Shown here piece by piece: positions 16,498-24,320 of a stretch of 64,000 bases of DNA; positions within the stretch are counted from its first letter, which is position 1; each line of letters opens with the position of its first letter. Source of the DNA: SG8-41 sp036555615 (GTDB lineage: Bacteria; Pseudomonadota; Gammaproteobacteria; Burkholderiales; SG8-41). Under the pieces are notes generated by a model. The model ran no database searches, was not told where the DNA came from, and saw nothing but the letters and a program-made list of their open reading frames with translations. The DNA is taken from contig DATBKZ010000028.1 in assembly GCA_036555615.1 (NCBI GenBank), positions 1 to 64,000 of the forward strand, written 5' to 3'. The position numbers and the translations under genes were made by a program.

Positions 16498-18234
16498 ATG
16501 CCCGCGATCCGCGTGTTGCCCGAGCTGCTCGTCAGCCAGATCGCCGCCGGGGAAGTCGTTGATCGCCCCGCATCCGCCCTCAAGGAGCTGCTGGAAAACA
16601 GTCTCGATGCGGGCGCGCGCAGCCTCACCGTTCAGCTCGGGGGCGGGGGCACGAAGCTCATCAAGGTCACGGACGACGGCGGTGGCATTCCGCGCGAGGA
16701 GCTGCCGCTCGCGCTCGCCCGCCACGCCACCAGCAAAATCGGCTCGCTCGACGACCTCGAGCACGTGGCGAGCCTCGGGTTTCGCGGCGAGGCGCTGGCG
16801 AGCATCGCGGCAGTGTCGCACCTCACGCTGACGAGCCGCCGCGCCGGCGAGAAGCACGGCTGGACGGTGAGCGCCACTGGCGCGGGGGTGTCCAAATCAG
16901 CGCCGGCGCCGCTTGCCGAAGGCACCAGCGTGGAAGTGCGCGACCTGTACTTCAACACGCCGGCCCGCCGCAAGTTCCTCAAGTCCGAAGCAACCGAGTT
17001 CGCGCACTGCGAGGAGGCGTTCAAACGCATTGCGCTGTCCCGGCCGGACGTCGCGCTCACGCTCCAGCACAACGGGCGCAGCCGCCACCACCTCAAGCCG
17101 CAGCCGCTGCGTCGCCGCATCGGCGCGCTGTTGGGCGAGGATTTTCACGACGGCGCGCTCGAGCTCGACGAATCGAGCGCCGGGCTGCGCGTGCACGGCG
17201 CCGTCGGCCTGCCTGCGCAGGCGCGGGCGCGCCGCGAGGAGCAGTACTGCTTTGTCAATGGCCGCTTCGTGCGCGATCGCCTGATCGCCCACGCCATCCG
17301 CCAGGCCTACCAGGACGTGCTGCACCACGATCAGCACCCCGCGTTCGTGCTGTTCCTGGAGATCGATCCCGCGCTGGTGGACGTGAATGTCCATCCGACC
17401 AAGACCGAGGTGCGCTTCCGCGACGCGCGCGGGGTGCACCAGTTCGTGTTCCACGCGCTGAACAAGACCCTTGCCCGCGCCGTGGCGGGCGCCCCGGCGC
17501 CCCGGAGCCCGGTGGGGGCGCCTGCGGCCGTGGTCGCCGCCCAGCCGATGCGCCAGGCAGCCATGGCAATGGCGACGGCGGAGCCGGTGGCCTTCTACGA
17601 GACCCTGTTCGGGCAGCCGCAACCCGCCACCCCGCTCCCGGACGCGGAAGAGGCGCCGCTCGGGTTCGCCCTGGCGCAACTCTCCGGCGTCTACGTACTC
17701 GCGCAGAACCACCACGGGCTGGTGATCGTGGACATGCACGCGGCCCACGAGCGGATCATGTACGAGCGGCTGAAGGGCGCGCTCGATGCGCGCGTGATCC
17801 CGATGCAGCCGCTGCTGGTGCCGGTGGCCTTTCCCGCCGAGGCGCTGGACGTCGCGACGGTGGAGGAGCACGCGGACGTGCTGCGCACCATCGGCTTCGA
17901 CATCGCGGCCGCCTCCCCTGCCTCGCTCATCGTGCGGGCGGTGCCGGCGCTGCTTGCCGATGCCAACGTGCGCGGGCTCGCTATGGACGTGCTGCGCGAA
18001 TTGCGCGAGTACGGCGCGAGCCGCGTCCTCACCGAGCGCCGCAACGAGCTGCTGGCGACCATGGCGTGCCACGCCGCGGTGCGCGCCAACCGCAAGCTGA
18101 CCGTCCCCGAGATGAACGGCCTGCTGCGCGAGATGGAGGCGACCGAGCGCTCCGGCCAGTGCAACCACGGCCGGCCCACGTGGCACCAGGTGACGCTCGC
18201 GGAGCTCGACAAGCTGTTCATGAGGGGTCGCTGA
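16498..18234 (+). CDS. mutL: DNA mismatch repair protein MutL
   Basis: 578 residues. MutL links mismatch recognition by MutS to strand cutting. The GHKL ATPase motifs are visible at the N-terminus: LLENSLDAGA, DDGGGI, ATSKI and GFRGEALASI. The conserved FNTPARRKFLKS and VNVHPTKTEVRF follow. A Pro/Ala-rich linker (about 320-400) leads to the dimerisation domain. QCNHGRPT near the end is the CxH-type C-terminal motif; the DQHA(x)2E endonuclease motif is replaced by DMHAAHERI. The frame is open upstream, but ATG 16498 begins the conserved MPAIRVLPE sequence. Confidence 0.97.
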   Translation: MPAIRVLPELLVSQIAAGEVVDRPASALKELLENSLDAGARSLTVQLGGGGTKLIKVTDDGGGIPREELPLALARHATSKIGSLDDLEHVASLGFRGEALASIAAVSHLTLTSRRAGEKHGWTVSATGAGVSKSAPAPLAEGTSVEVRDLYFNTPARRKFLKSEATEFAHCEEAFKRIALSRPDVALTLQHNGRSRHHLKPQPLRRRIGALLGEDFHDGALELDESSAGLRVHGAVGLPAQARARREEQYCFVNGRFVRDRLIAHAIRQAYQDVLHHDQHPAFVLFLEIDPALVDVNVHPTKTEVRFRDARGVHQFVFHALNKTLARAVAGAPAPRSPVGAPAAVVAAQPMRQAAMAMATAEPVAFYETLFGQPQPATPLPDAEEAPLGFALAQLSGVYVLAQNHHGLVIVDMHAAHERIMYERLKGALDARVIPMQPLLVPVAFPAEALDVATVEEHADVLRTIGFDIAAASPASLIVRAVPALLADANVRGLAMDVLRELREYGASRVLTERRNELLATMACHAAVRANRKLTVPEMNGLLREMEATERSGQCNHGRPTWHQVTLAELDKLFMRGR

Positions 18235-18250
18235 GCATCCTTGAAGAAGT

Positions 18251-18285
18251 GACTCGTTCCTCGCTGCTCGTTTCTCGTGATCCGT
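18251..18285. repeat. Heptamer array C (CTCGTTN type, five units)
   Basis: Five consecutive 7-base units with CTCGT cores just after mutL. The inverted partner is array C' at 18437-18471. Together they bracket a 151-base core. The GTG used as the long miaA start (18277) lies inside this array. Confidence 0.75.
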
Positions 18286-19419
18286 AGAAAGAAAAACAAA
18301 CCTGCGCCGGGGCGGAAGAAGTCCGCCGCCCCGCGCCGCCGCGCGAAGAAGGCGGCGCGTGCGCGTCGCGGCAAGCCTGCGCCCGCAACAGTCACCCGAC
18401 CCGCGGCAACCTTCGCCGGTTCCGTTCCGTTGTCCGCAACGAGGAGCAAGAAACGAGAAACGAGAAGCGCAAAATTGCCGCCGGCAATCCTGCTCATGGG
18501 CCCGACGGCGAGCGGCAAGACCGCGGTCGCACTGCGACTGGCGCGGGAGCTGCCCTGCGAGATCATCAGCGTGGACTCCGCCCAGATCTACAAGGGGATG
18601 GACATCGGCACCGCCAAGCCGGCAGCCGCGTTGCTGAGCGAAGCGCCGCACCACCTCATCGACATCATCGAGCCGCACGAGAGCTATTCCGCCGCGCGCT
18701 TTCGCGACGACGCGCTGGCGCTGATGCGCGAGATCACGGAGCGCGACCGCATCCCGTTGCTGGTCGGCGGCACCATGCTCTACTTTCAGGCGCTCACCGA
18801 GGGGCTCAACGAGCTGCCGGAAGCCGACCCGATGATCCGCCTCATGATCGACACCATGGCCAGCGAACAGGGCTGGCCCGCAGTGCACGAGCGGCTGGCG
18901 CGGGTGGATCCCGAAACCGCGGCGCGCCTCGAGCCGAACGACGCGCAGCGTATCCAGCGCGCGCTCGAGATCTATTACCTCACCAACAGGCCCCTGTCGC
19001 AGCTCCTGAAAAAACCCAAGTACGTCTATTTTCCCTACACCCCGCTCAAGGTTTCCCTCGTCCCCGGCGACCGCGAGGCGCTGCACGCTCGGATCGCGCA
19101 GCGCTTCGACGCGATGCTCGAGTCGGGGCTGGTGGCGGAACTGAGGAGGCTGCGGGACGAGTACGCGCTCGAGCCCGGCATGCCGTCGATGCGCTGCGTC
19201 GGCTACCGCCAGGCCTGGGAGCATCTCGAGGGCCGGATCGGCGCCGAGGCGCTGCGCGAGCACGGGATCGCCGCCACCCGCCAGCTCGCCAAGCGCCAGC
19301 TCACCTGGCTGCGGTCAATGGCGGGCGTGACCGAGTTTGACTGCCTGTCGGAGGATGTCGCCGACCTGGTGCTGGAATACCTCCGCCGCGAGCTCGAGGC
19401 GCTGCTGGTCAGCGGCTGA
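18277..19419 (+). CDS. miaA: tRNA dimethylallyltransferase MiaA, with a doubtful basic N-terminal extension
   Basis: MiaA transfers dimethylallyl to A37 of UNN-reading tRNAs. The family core begins at PPAILLMGPTASGKTA (P-loop), followed by ISVDSAQIYKGMDIGTAKP, HHLIDI and LVGGTMLY. The longest frame (GTG 18277) gives 380 residues, about 65 more than usual, the extra part being rich in Lys, Arg and Ala. It begins inside heptamer array C and ends in array C', and no Shine-Dalgarno precedes the GTG. An in-frame TTG at 18475 gives a normal 314-residue protein, also without a good Shine-Dalgarno. The core identity is certain; the start is not. Confidence 0.93.
   Translation: MIRRKKNKPAPGRKKSAAPRRRAKKAARARRGKPAPATVTRPAATFAGSVPLSATRSKKRETRSAKLPPAILLMGPTASGKTAVALRLARELPCEIISVDSAQIYKGMDIGTAKPAAALLSEAPHHLIDIIEPHESYSAARFRDDALALMREITERDRIPLLVGGTMLYFQALTEGLNELPEADPMIRLMIDTMASEQGWPAVHERLARVDPETAARLEPNDAQRIQRALEIYYLTNRPLSQLLKKPKYVYFPYTPLKVSLVPGDREALHARIAQRFDAMLESGLVAELRRLRDEYALEPGMPSMRCVGYRQAWEHLEGRIGAEALREHGIAATRQLAKRQLTWLRSMAGVTEFDCLSEDVADLVLEYLRRELEALLVSG
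18437..18471. repeat. Heptamer array C' (AAACGAG type, five units)
   Basis: Five 7-base units centred on AACGAG, the reverse complement of the CTCGTTT units of array C. It ends four bases before the alternative miaA TTG start at 18475. Confidence 0.75.
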
Positions 19420-20253
19420 CTACGTGCGGCGGGAGGTCATGTCGCGCAGCCGGTCCGCCGCGGCCTTGAGCAGCGACACGGTGAAGTCGGGGTTGGTTTT
19501 CACCATGGTCAGGAAATCGGCGCGGTTGATCGTCAGCAGGTCGCAGTCGGTCTCCGCGACGGCGGTCGCGGCGCGCGGGGATTGATCGACGAGCGCCATC
19601 TCGCCGAAGACGCCGCCGGGCCCCACCCACTCGACGAGCTTGTTCTTGATCGATATGGCGACCCTCCCCGAGAGCACGACGTACATGAACACCCCGGGCT
19701 CGCCCTCCTTCATGATGACCTTGTTGAGCGGGCAATGCTGCGGCATGCGATGCTGGGTCGCCACCATCAGGCCCTGGAGCAGCATCTCGTCGAACACCCG
19801 CCTCGTGCGCGCCCCGTCGGATGCCTCCAGCGCCCTGCCCATCGCCAGCATGGTGACGGTCAGGCGCAGGCGGTTGATGAGAATGTTCATCAGCATCAGC
19901 GCGAATTCCGGATTCTTCTGGATCGCGCGCTGAAACTGCTGCGCATCGAGCGACACCACGCGGCAGCCGGTCCGGGCGGTCGCCGTCGCGCTGCGGGGGA
20001 GCTGGCTGATGGCGGCCATCTCGCCAAAGACCTCGCCCGCCTTGACGACGTCGATGGCTTTCCCGCCCCGCGTCAATCCCACCTGGCCCGCTTCCACCAG
20101 GTACATCCTGTCGCTGTTCTGGTTCTCGGTGAAAAATACCGCGCCCTTGGTGACGTCCTCGACCTGTCCGAGCGAGTCGAAGCAGACCCTCGCAATCTTC
20201 GGATCGTAGATCGCGCTCTTGGTGGGCCGCCGGGTAAAGTCGAGGTCTTCCAT
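19420..20253 (-). CDS. Tandem cyclic-nucleotide-binding (CRP/cNMP) domain protein
   Basis: 277 residues with two cNMP-binding beta-barrels: the first about 20-135 (GAVFFTENQNSDRMYLVEAG, GEVFGEMAAI, RSATATA), the second about 160-277 (MKEGEPGVFMYVVLSGRVAI, GGVFGEMALV, RAATAVA). Each has the GEMA and RA/TA phosphate-cassette pattern. There is no helix-turn-helix, kinase or channel domain, so it looks like a regulatory subunit or stand-alone sensor. ATG 20253 is chosen because upstream codons overlap xseA and lack domain similarity. It abuts the miaA stop convergently with no gap. Confidence 0.85.
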   Translation of the reverse strand: MEDLDFTRRPTKSAIYDPKIARVCFDSLGQVEDVTKGAVFFTENQNSDRMYLVEAGQVGLTRGGKAIDVVKAGEVFGEMAAISQLPRSATATARTGCRVVSLDAQQFQRAIQKNPEFALMLMNILINRLRLTVTMLAMGRALEASDGARTRRVFDEMLLQGLMVATQHRMPQHCPLNKVIMKEGEPGVFMYVVLSGRVAISIKNKLVEWVGPGGVFGEMALVDQSPRAATAVAETDCDLLTINRADFLTMVKTNPDFTVSLLKAAADRLRDMTSRRT

Positions 20254-20258
20254 AACGA

Positions 20259-21593
20259 TCACGATCCTTTGCGCGTGACGGTTGCTTCCGCCCACCCTTT
20301 CGAGAACGTCGTCCGCAGCGCCTCACCGACCGCGAGCTGTCCGGCATCGCGCACGACGGCACCCCGCGGGTCGTGGGTGATGCTGTAGCCGCGTTCCAGC
20401 ACTGATTGCGGATTGAGGTGCTTCAAATGCGCATCGAGGCGCGCGGCGAGCGCCGTGCCGGCCTCGAGCCGCCGCCGCGCGCCATCGCGCAGGCGCCGCG
20501 CGAGCTCCACGCAGCTCCGCCGCAATTCTGCCACAGCGGGCGCGCAGGCGGTAAGACGCAGGCCGGCTTCCCGCAGGCGCCAGGCGTGATCCTCGAGCGC
20601 GCGCGCCGAAGCCGCGCTCAATCGCGCCGCGAGATGGCGCAGCTCGCCCAGCTGATTGCGGATGCGCTCGCCCGGGTGGACCAGCCGGCGCGAGAGGATG
20701 TCGAGCCGCTGCATGCGGTTCTCGAGCCCGCGCCGCGCGTTCCGCCACAGCCGCTGCGCAAAGTGCGCCACCTGCTGCGAGAGCTCCCGCCGGTCGGGGC
20801 TCGCCAGCTCGGCGGCCGATGTCGGTGTGGGTGCCCGCACGTCCGCGACGAAGTCGGAGATGGTGAAGTCGGTCTCATGCCCGATGCCCGATACGACCGG
20901 CACGCTGCACGCCAGAATCGCGCGCGCGACGGCTTCCTCGTTGAACGCCCACAGGTCCTCGATGCTGCCGCCGCCACGGCATATGATCAGCACGTCGCAG
21001 TCGCGCCGCTCCCCCGCCGCGGCTACGGCCGCCGCGATTCGGCTGGCCGCGCCCTCCCCCTGTACTGGCGCCGGATAAATGACGACCGGCAGCTGCGGCA
21101 TGCGCCGGCGCAGTGTCGTCAACACGTCGCGCAGCGCTGCCGCCTGCGGCGACGTCACAACGCCGATCATGCGCGGGAACCGGGGCAACGGCCGCTTGCG
21201 CGCCGGGTCGAAGAGCCCCTCCTTCTCGAGCTTTGCCTTCAGGCGCTCGAACGCCTCGTAGAGCGCGCCCAGTCCGGCTCGGCGCATGACCTCGACATTC
21301 AACTGGAACTTGCCGCGTGCCTCGTAGAGAGTGGGCAGCGCCCTGACCTCCACCTGCATCCCGTCGCGCGGCACCCATCCCTGCAGTTGCGCCCGGTGGC
21401 GGAACATCACGCAGTCGACCTGCGCCTGCGCGTCCTTGAGCGTGAAGTAGCAGTGGCCGGACTCGTAGCGCTTGAAGTTGGAGACCTCGCCAGCCACCCA
21501 GAGCAGCGGCAGGTTGCGCTCGAGCGTCTCCCGTGCAATGCGGTTCAGCTCCGAGACCGAGATGACTTGCGGCGGCGGCGCGAGGTCAGGCAT
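20259..21593 (-). CDS. xseA: Exodeoxyribonuclease VII large subunit XseA
   Basis: 444 residues. XseA is the catalytic subunit of exonuclease VII, which degrades single-stranded DNA. The N-terminal OB domain (ISVSELNRIARETLE, LLWVAGEVSNFK, HCYFTLKD) is followed by the catalytic core with IGVVTSPQAAALRD, ICRGGGSIEDLWAFN, SGIGHETDFTI and APTPTSAAEL, then a long coiled-coil region (about 260-400). The small subunit XseB is not in this window. The cNMP-domain gene follows six bases after the stop and may be co-transcribed. Confidence 0.97.
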   Translation of the reverse strand: MPDLAPPPQVISVSELNRIARETLERNLPLLWVAGEVSNFKRYESGHCYFTLKDAQAQVDCVMFRHRAQLQGWVPRDGMQVEVRALPTLYEARGKFQLNVEVMRRAGLGALYEAFERLKAKLEKEGLFDPARKRPLPRFPRMIGVVTSPQAAALRDVLTTLRRRMPQLPVVIYPAPVQGEGAASRIAAAVAAAGERRDCDVLIICRGGGSIEDLWAFNEEAVARAILACSVPVVSGIGHETDFTISDFVADVRAPTPTSAAELASPDRRELSQQVAHFAQRLWRNARRGLENRMQRLDILSRRLVHPGERIRNQLGELRHLAARLSAASARALEDHAWRLREAGLRLTACAPAVAELRRSCVELARRLRDGARRRLEAGTALAARLDAHLKHLNPQSVLERGYSITHDPRGAVVRDAGQLAVGEALRTTFSKGWAEATVTRKGS

Positions 21594-21610
21594 CGACTCA
21601 TTCTAGATCA

Positions 21611-21638
21611 GTGACACGTGATGCGTGATGCGTCACGA
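21611..21638. repeat. Heptamer array D (GTGATGC type, four units)
   Basis: Four 7-base units, the middle two identical GTGATGC, the last turned round (GTCACGA). It lies 18 bases upstream of the xseA start. No separate core is present, so it may be a collapsed inverted pair. Confidence 0.65.
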
Positions 21639-21870
21639 GCCGCGCCCCGGCAGCAAAAATCTCCTGATGAATTGAGGGGTTGCGCGCGCGGCCCCGCCCG
21701 TTCTCTTGTCCACAGCGACCGGGCTGCCCGGCGAGCGCTTGGCCGCACGCCGTTATCGCACCCGGAATCTCAATCAACCCCTTGAATTGAATCCGCAATT
21801 GGCTTTCGCTGCTGGTGCGGCCCCTCGACGCTTCGCCGAGATGAATTTATGTGCTCCTGTCGCTAACAGG

Positions 21871-21891
21871 GTATGCACAGGGTTATCCACA
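21871..21891. promoter_or_regulatory. Pair of DnaA-box-like sites
   Basis: TTATCCACA at 21883-21891 is a perfect match to the DnaA-box consensus; GTATGCACA at 21871-21879 differs at the first base. A further TTGTCCACA lies at 21706-21714. No dnaA, dnaN or other origin-linked gene is nearby, so these may be DnaA-titrating or regulatory sites, or chance. Confidence 0.35.
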
Positions 21892-21972
21892 GGCCAAGCC
21901 ATCCGCGGGAAATGATTGAGCCCCTGATCCGTCTCGAAAAAATTTCAAGTCAAGCGCGCCGCCGACGCACGG

Positions 21973-22001
21973 TTGCTGAAAACGCATCGCGCGGCTAAAG
22001 T
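21973..22001 (+). promoter_or_regulatory. Candidate sigma70 promoter of the exbB-adk operon
   Basis: TTGCTG (21973-21978) and TAAAGT (21996-22001) are 17 bases apart. The start codon lies 26 bases further on, leaving room for the AAGGA ribosome-binding site. Confidence 0.45.
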
Positions 22002-22027
22002 GACGGCCAGTTTTAAGGATCGCGCAC

Positions 22028-22633
22028 TTGTTCGCTCTCATCGATGCCGCAGGCTGGCCCATCTGGTTTCTCATCGTCTCCTCGGTCATCGCCCTTGCCA
22101 TCATCGGGGAGCGCTGGTGGTCGTTGCGCGAGAGCATCGTCATGCCCCGCAACCTGCTTGCCCAGACCATCGAGGATTACCGCGAGAGCCGGACGACGCC
22201 GCAGATGCTCTCCCGGCTCACCCGGAGCTCGCCGCTGGGACGGGTGTTTGCCGCAGGCCTGAGAAACGCCAAGAGCCCCCCCGCGATCATCAAGGAAGCC
22301 ATCGAGGAATCGGGCCGCACGGTCGCAATCGAGCTCGAGCGCTTCCTCACCAGCCTCGGCACCATCGCCATCATCGCGCCGCTTCTGGGGTTGTTCGGAA
22401 CCGTGGTCGGCATGATCGAGATCTTCGGGGCGCAGACGCCGACGGGCACCAACCCGCTGCAGCTCGCGCACGGCATCTCGATCGCGCTCTATAACACCGC
22501 GTTCGGCATCCTGATCGCGGTGCCCGCCATGATCTTCTACCGCTACTTCCGCGCGAAGGTGGACGTGATGCTGGTGGACATGGAGATGCAGGCGATCAAG
22601 CTGGTGGAGATCATCCACGGCGAGCGCCAATAG
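22028..22633 (+). CDS. exbB: MotA/TolQ/ExbB proton-channel family protein
   Basis: 201 residues with a first membrane segment near the N-terminus (IWFLIVSSVIALAIIG) and two more after a cytoplasmic loop (TIAIIAPLLGLFGTVVGMIEIF; LYNTAFGILIAVPAMIFYR). The GLFGTVVGM stretch is the family signature. With ExbD it forms the proton-driven motor that energises TonB-type transport. The start is TTG at 22028 with AAGGA upstream. In betaproteobacteria this pair commonly leads an lpxK-kdsB-adk operon, as here. It could also be called TolQ-like; no tolA/tolB are present. Confidence 0.92.
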   Translation: MFALIDAAGWPIWFLIVSSVIALAIIGERWWSLRESIVMPRNLLAQTIEDYRESRTTPQMLSRLTRSSPLGRVFAAGLRNAKSPPAIIKEAIEESGRTVAIELERFLTSLGTIAIIAPLLGLFGTVVGMIEIFGAQTPTGTNPLQLAHGISIALYNTAFGILIAVPAMIFYRYFRAKVDVMLVDMEMQAIKLVEIIHGERQ

Positions 22634-22645
22634 AGCCTATCTCTC

Positions 22646-23065
22646 ATGAGATTCCGCCCGCGCGCGTTCCGGGAGGAGCCGGAGATCAACTTCATCCCGT
22701 TGATCGACGTGCTGCTGGTGATCCTGATCTTCCTGATGGTCACCACCACCTATTCGCGCTACGCCGAGCTGCAGATCAACCTGCCTGCTGCCGATGCCGA
22801 GCAGCAGCGGGACCGGCCCGATCAGATCGACGTCGCGGTGGACGTCCAGGGGCGCTATTCGATCAATCGCCGCCCGATTGCATTCAGCAACCCGGCTGCG
22901 TTCAGCGCCGATCTGCGGCGGGCGGCCGGAGCCGCGAAGGAGCCGGTGATCGTCATCACCGCCGACGCCAACGCGCCGCACCAGTCGGTGATCAACATCA
23001 TGGAAGCCGCGCGCCTCGCGGGTTACGGCAGGATCACCTTCACTACCCAGGCCGGAAAGAAGTAA
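22646..23065 (+). CDS. exbD: ExbD/TolR-family biopolymer transport protein
   Basis: 139 residues: a short cytoplasmic N-terminus (FREEPEINFIPLIDV), one membrane helix (LLVILIFLMVTTTY) with the Asp essential for proton use in PLIDVLLV, and a periplasmic domain ending in VINIMEAARLAGYGRITF. It is the partner of the ExbB protein 12 bases upstream. The ATG at 22646 fits the family start. Confidence 0.93.
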   Translation: MRFRPRAFREEPEINFIPLIDVLLVILIFLMVTTTYSRYAELQINLPAADAEQQRDRPDQIDVAVDVQGRYSINRRPIAFSNPAAFSADLRRAAGAAKEPVIVITADANAPHQSVINIMEAARLAGYGRITFTTQAGKK

Positions 23066-23069
23066 GACG

Positions 23070-23124
23070 GATCCCCTCTCCCCTTTCCCCAACCCTCTCC
23101 GCGCTGGCGCGGGGCGAGGGTGTG
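23070..23124. repeat. CCCTCTCCC-type repeat, copy 3 (imperfect)
   Basis: Two partial left arms (CCCCTCTCCCC, then CCAACCCTCTCC) are followed by an imperfect right arm ending GGGGCGAGGGTGTG. It fills the exbD-lpxK gap, and its GCGAGGG lies where the lpxK Shine-Dalgarno is expected. Confidence 0.65.
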
Positions 23125-23128
23125 CCTT

Positions 23129-24148
23129 ATGGCGTGGATAGAACGCCACTGGCAGCGCTTCACCCCCGTCACCGCGGCGCTGTGCCCGTTGAGCCTGCTC
23201 TTCGGCGCGGCGGCTGTCGCGCGCAGGACGGCCTACCGCGCCGGATTGGTCGCGCGGACCAGGCTTCCGGTGCCGGTGATCGTCGCGGGAAACATCACTG
23301 CGGGCGGCACGGGCAAGACGCCCCTCGCGCTGTGGCTTGCGGCGAGGCTGCGCGCCCGGGGATATACGCCCGCCATCGTCTGCCGCGGCTACGGCGGCAG
23401 CGCGCGCGTGCCGCAGCGCGTGCTGCCCGATTCCGATCCGTACCTGCTGGGTGACGAAGCCGTGCTGCTTGCGCGCCGCAGCGGCTGCGAGGTGTGGGCC
23501 GGCGCGGACCGCGTCGCCGCCAGCCGGTCGCTCCTTGCCGGGGGGCGCCCTGCCTGCGACGTTCTCATCAGCGATGACGGCCTCCAGCACTATGCCCTCG
23601 AGCGCGACGTCGAGATCTGCGTGGTGGACGCCGCCCGCGGTTTTGGCAACGGCTGGCTTCTTCCGGCGGGGCCGCTGCGCGAGCGGCCGTCGCGGCTGGC
23701 GACCGTCGATGCCGTCGTGATCCATGCCGGAGTCGGGGGCGCCTCCCATCCGTCGCTCGGGGGAATTGCCGCGGATATTCCCCGCTTCGCAATGCGGCTC
23801 GAGGGCAGTGAATTCCGCAACTTGCGCGATCCCGCGCGCCGGGTCGGGCCCGGCTTTTTCCGCGGCAGGCGCGTGCACGCGATCGCCGGGATCGGGCATC
23901 CGGAGCGATTTTTCTCGCATCTGCGCGCGCTCGGCATCGACTTCGCCGGCCATCCCTGGCCCGACCACCATCCGTTCACGGCTTCCGATCTCGCGTTCCA
24001 GGACGCGGACGCCGTGCTGATGACCGAAAAGGATGCGGTAAAATGCCGGCGGTTCGCGGCCGAGTCACACTGGGAACTGGCGGTGGATGCGGTGCCCGAC
24101 AATGCCCTCGGCGAGCTGGTGCTGCGCAAGATCGAGACCCGTGGATAG
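23129..24148 (+). CDS. lpxK: Tetraacyldisaccharide 4'-kinase LpxK
   Basis: 339 residues. LpxK phosphorylates the lipid A precursor disaccharide at the inner membrane. An N-terminal hydrophobic segment (PLSLLFGAAAVARR) precedes the P-loop ITAGGTGKTPLALWL. The DDGLQHYALERD, LPAGPLRE and MTEKDAVKCRR signatures are all present. ATG 23129 is preferred to the GTG three codons earlier because it has GAGGG at a good distance. The stop overlaps the Trm112 start by eight bases. Confidence 0.97.
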   Translation: MAWIERHWQRFTPVTAALCPLSLLFGAAAVARRTAYRAGLVARTRLPVPVIVAGNITAGGTGKTPLALWLAARLRARGYTPAIVCRGYGGSARVPQRVLPDSDPYLLGDEAVLLARRSGCEVWAGADRVAASRSLLAGGRPACDVLISDDGLQHYALERDVEICVVDAARGFGNGWLLPAGPLRERPSRLATVDAVVIHAGVGGASHPSLGGIAADIPRFAMRLEGSEFRNLRDPARRVGPGFFRGRRVHAIAGIGHPERFFSHLRALGIDFAGHPWPDHHPFTASDLAFQDADAVLMTEKDAVKCRRFAAESHWELAVDAVPDNALGELVLRKIETRG

Positions 24149-24320
24149 CAAGCTCCTCGACATACTGGTATGCCCGCTGTGCAAGGGCCCGCTGCTGTAC
24201 CGCAAGGCGCAGGGCGCGCTCATCTGCAAGCCCTGCCGCCTCGCCTATCCGGTCAAGGACGACATCCCGGTCATGCTCGAGGACGAGGCACGCAAGCTTC
24301 CTCCCGAAGAAGAGGTGTGA
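24141..24320 (+). CDS. Trm112-family zinc-finger protein
   Basis: 59 residues. It has two Cys pairs, CPLC (about residues 11-14) and CKPC, the zinc-binding pattern of Trm112/YcaR proteins, and the ending YPVKDDIPVMLEDEAR. In other organisms such proteins activate methyltransferases; in bacteria the role is unclear. The start is GTG at 24141 within the end of lpxK, and the stop overlaps kdsB by four bases. It is a fixed member of the lpxK-kdsB operon in many Gram-negatives. Confidence 0.92.
   Translation: MDSKLLDILVCPLCKGPLLYRKAQGALICKPCRLAYPVKDDIPVMLEDEARKLPPEEEV

Larger units (their letters stand above)
21594..22027. other. 434-base intergenic region between divergent xseA and exbB
   Basis: It holds heptamer array D (21611-21638), DnaA-box-like 9-mers at 21706, 21871 and 21883, a widely spaced 8-base inverted repeat (AGGGGTTG 21675, CAACCCCT 21775), an AT-richer tract near 21940, and the exbB promoter candidate. 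I see no coding frame or RNA gene in it. Confidence 0.6.

Noticed and set aside
18277..18474. A DNA-binding basic domain fused to MiaA
   Set aside because: The Lys/Arg/Ala-rich stretch lies between inverted repeat arrays and has no Shine-Dalgarno; chance reading of an inserted segment is simpler.
16897..19263. A 788-codon minus-strand frame across mutL and miaA
   Set aside because: Antisense to two certain housekeeping genes, low complexity and no start signal.
21675..21782. Inverted repeat AGGGGTTG / CAACCCCT in the xseA-exbB gap
   Set aside because: Arms of 8 bases about 90 bases apart are expected by chance in GC-rich DNA.
21871..21891. A chromosomal or plasmid replication origin
   Set aside because: Only three 9-mers, no dnaA, repA or iterons, and neighbouring genes are ordinary chromosomal housekeeping genes.
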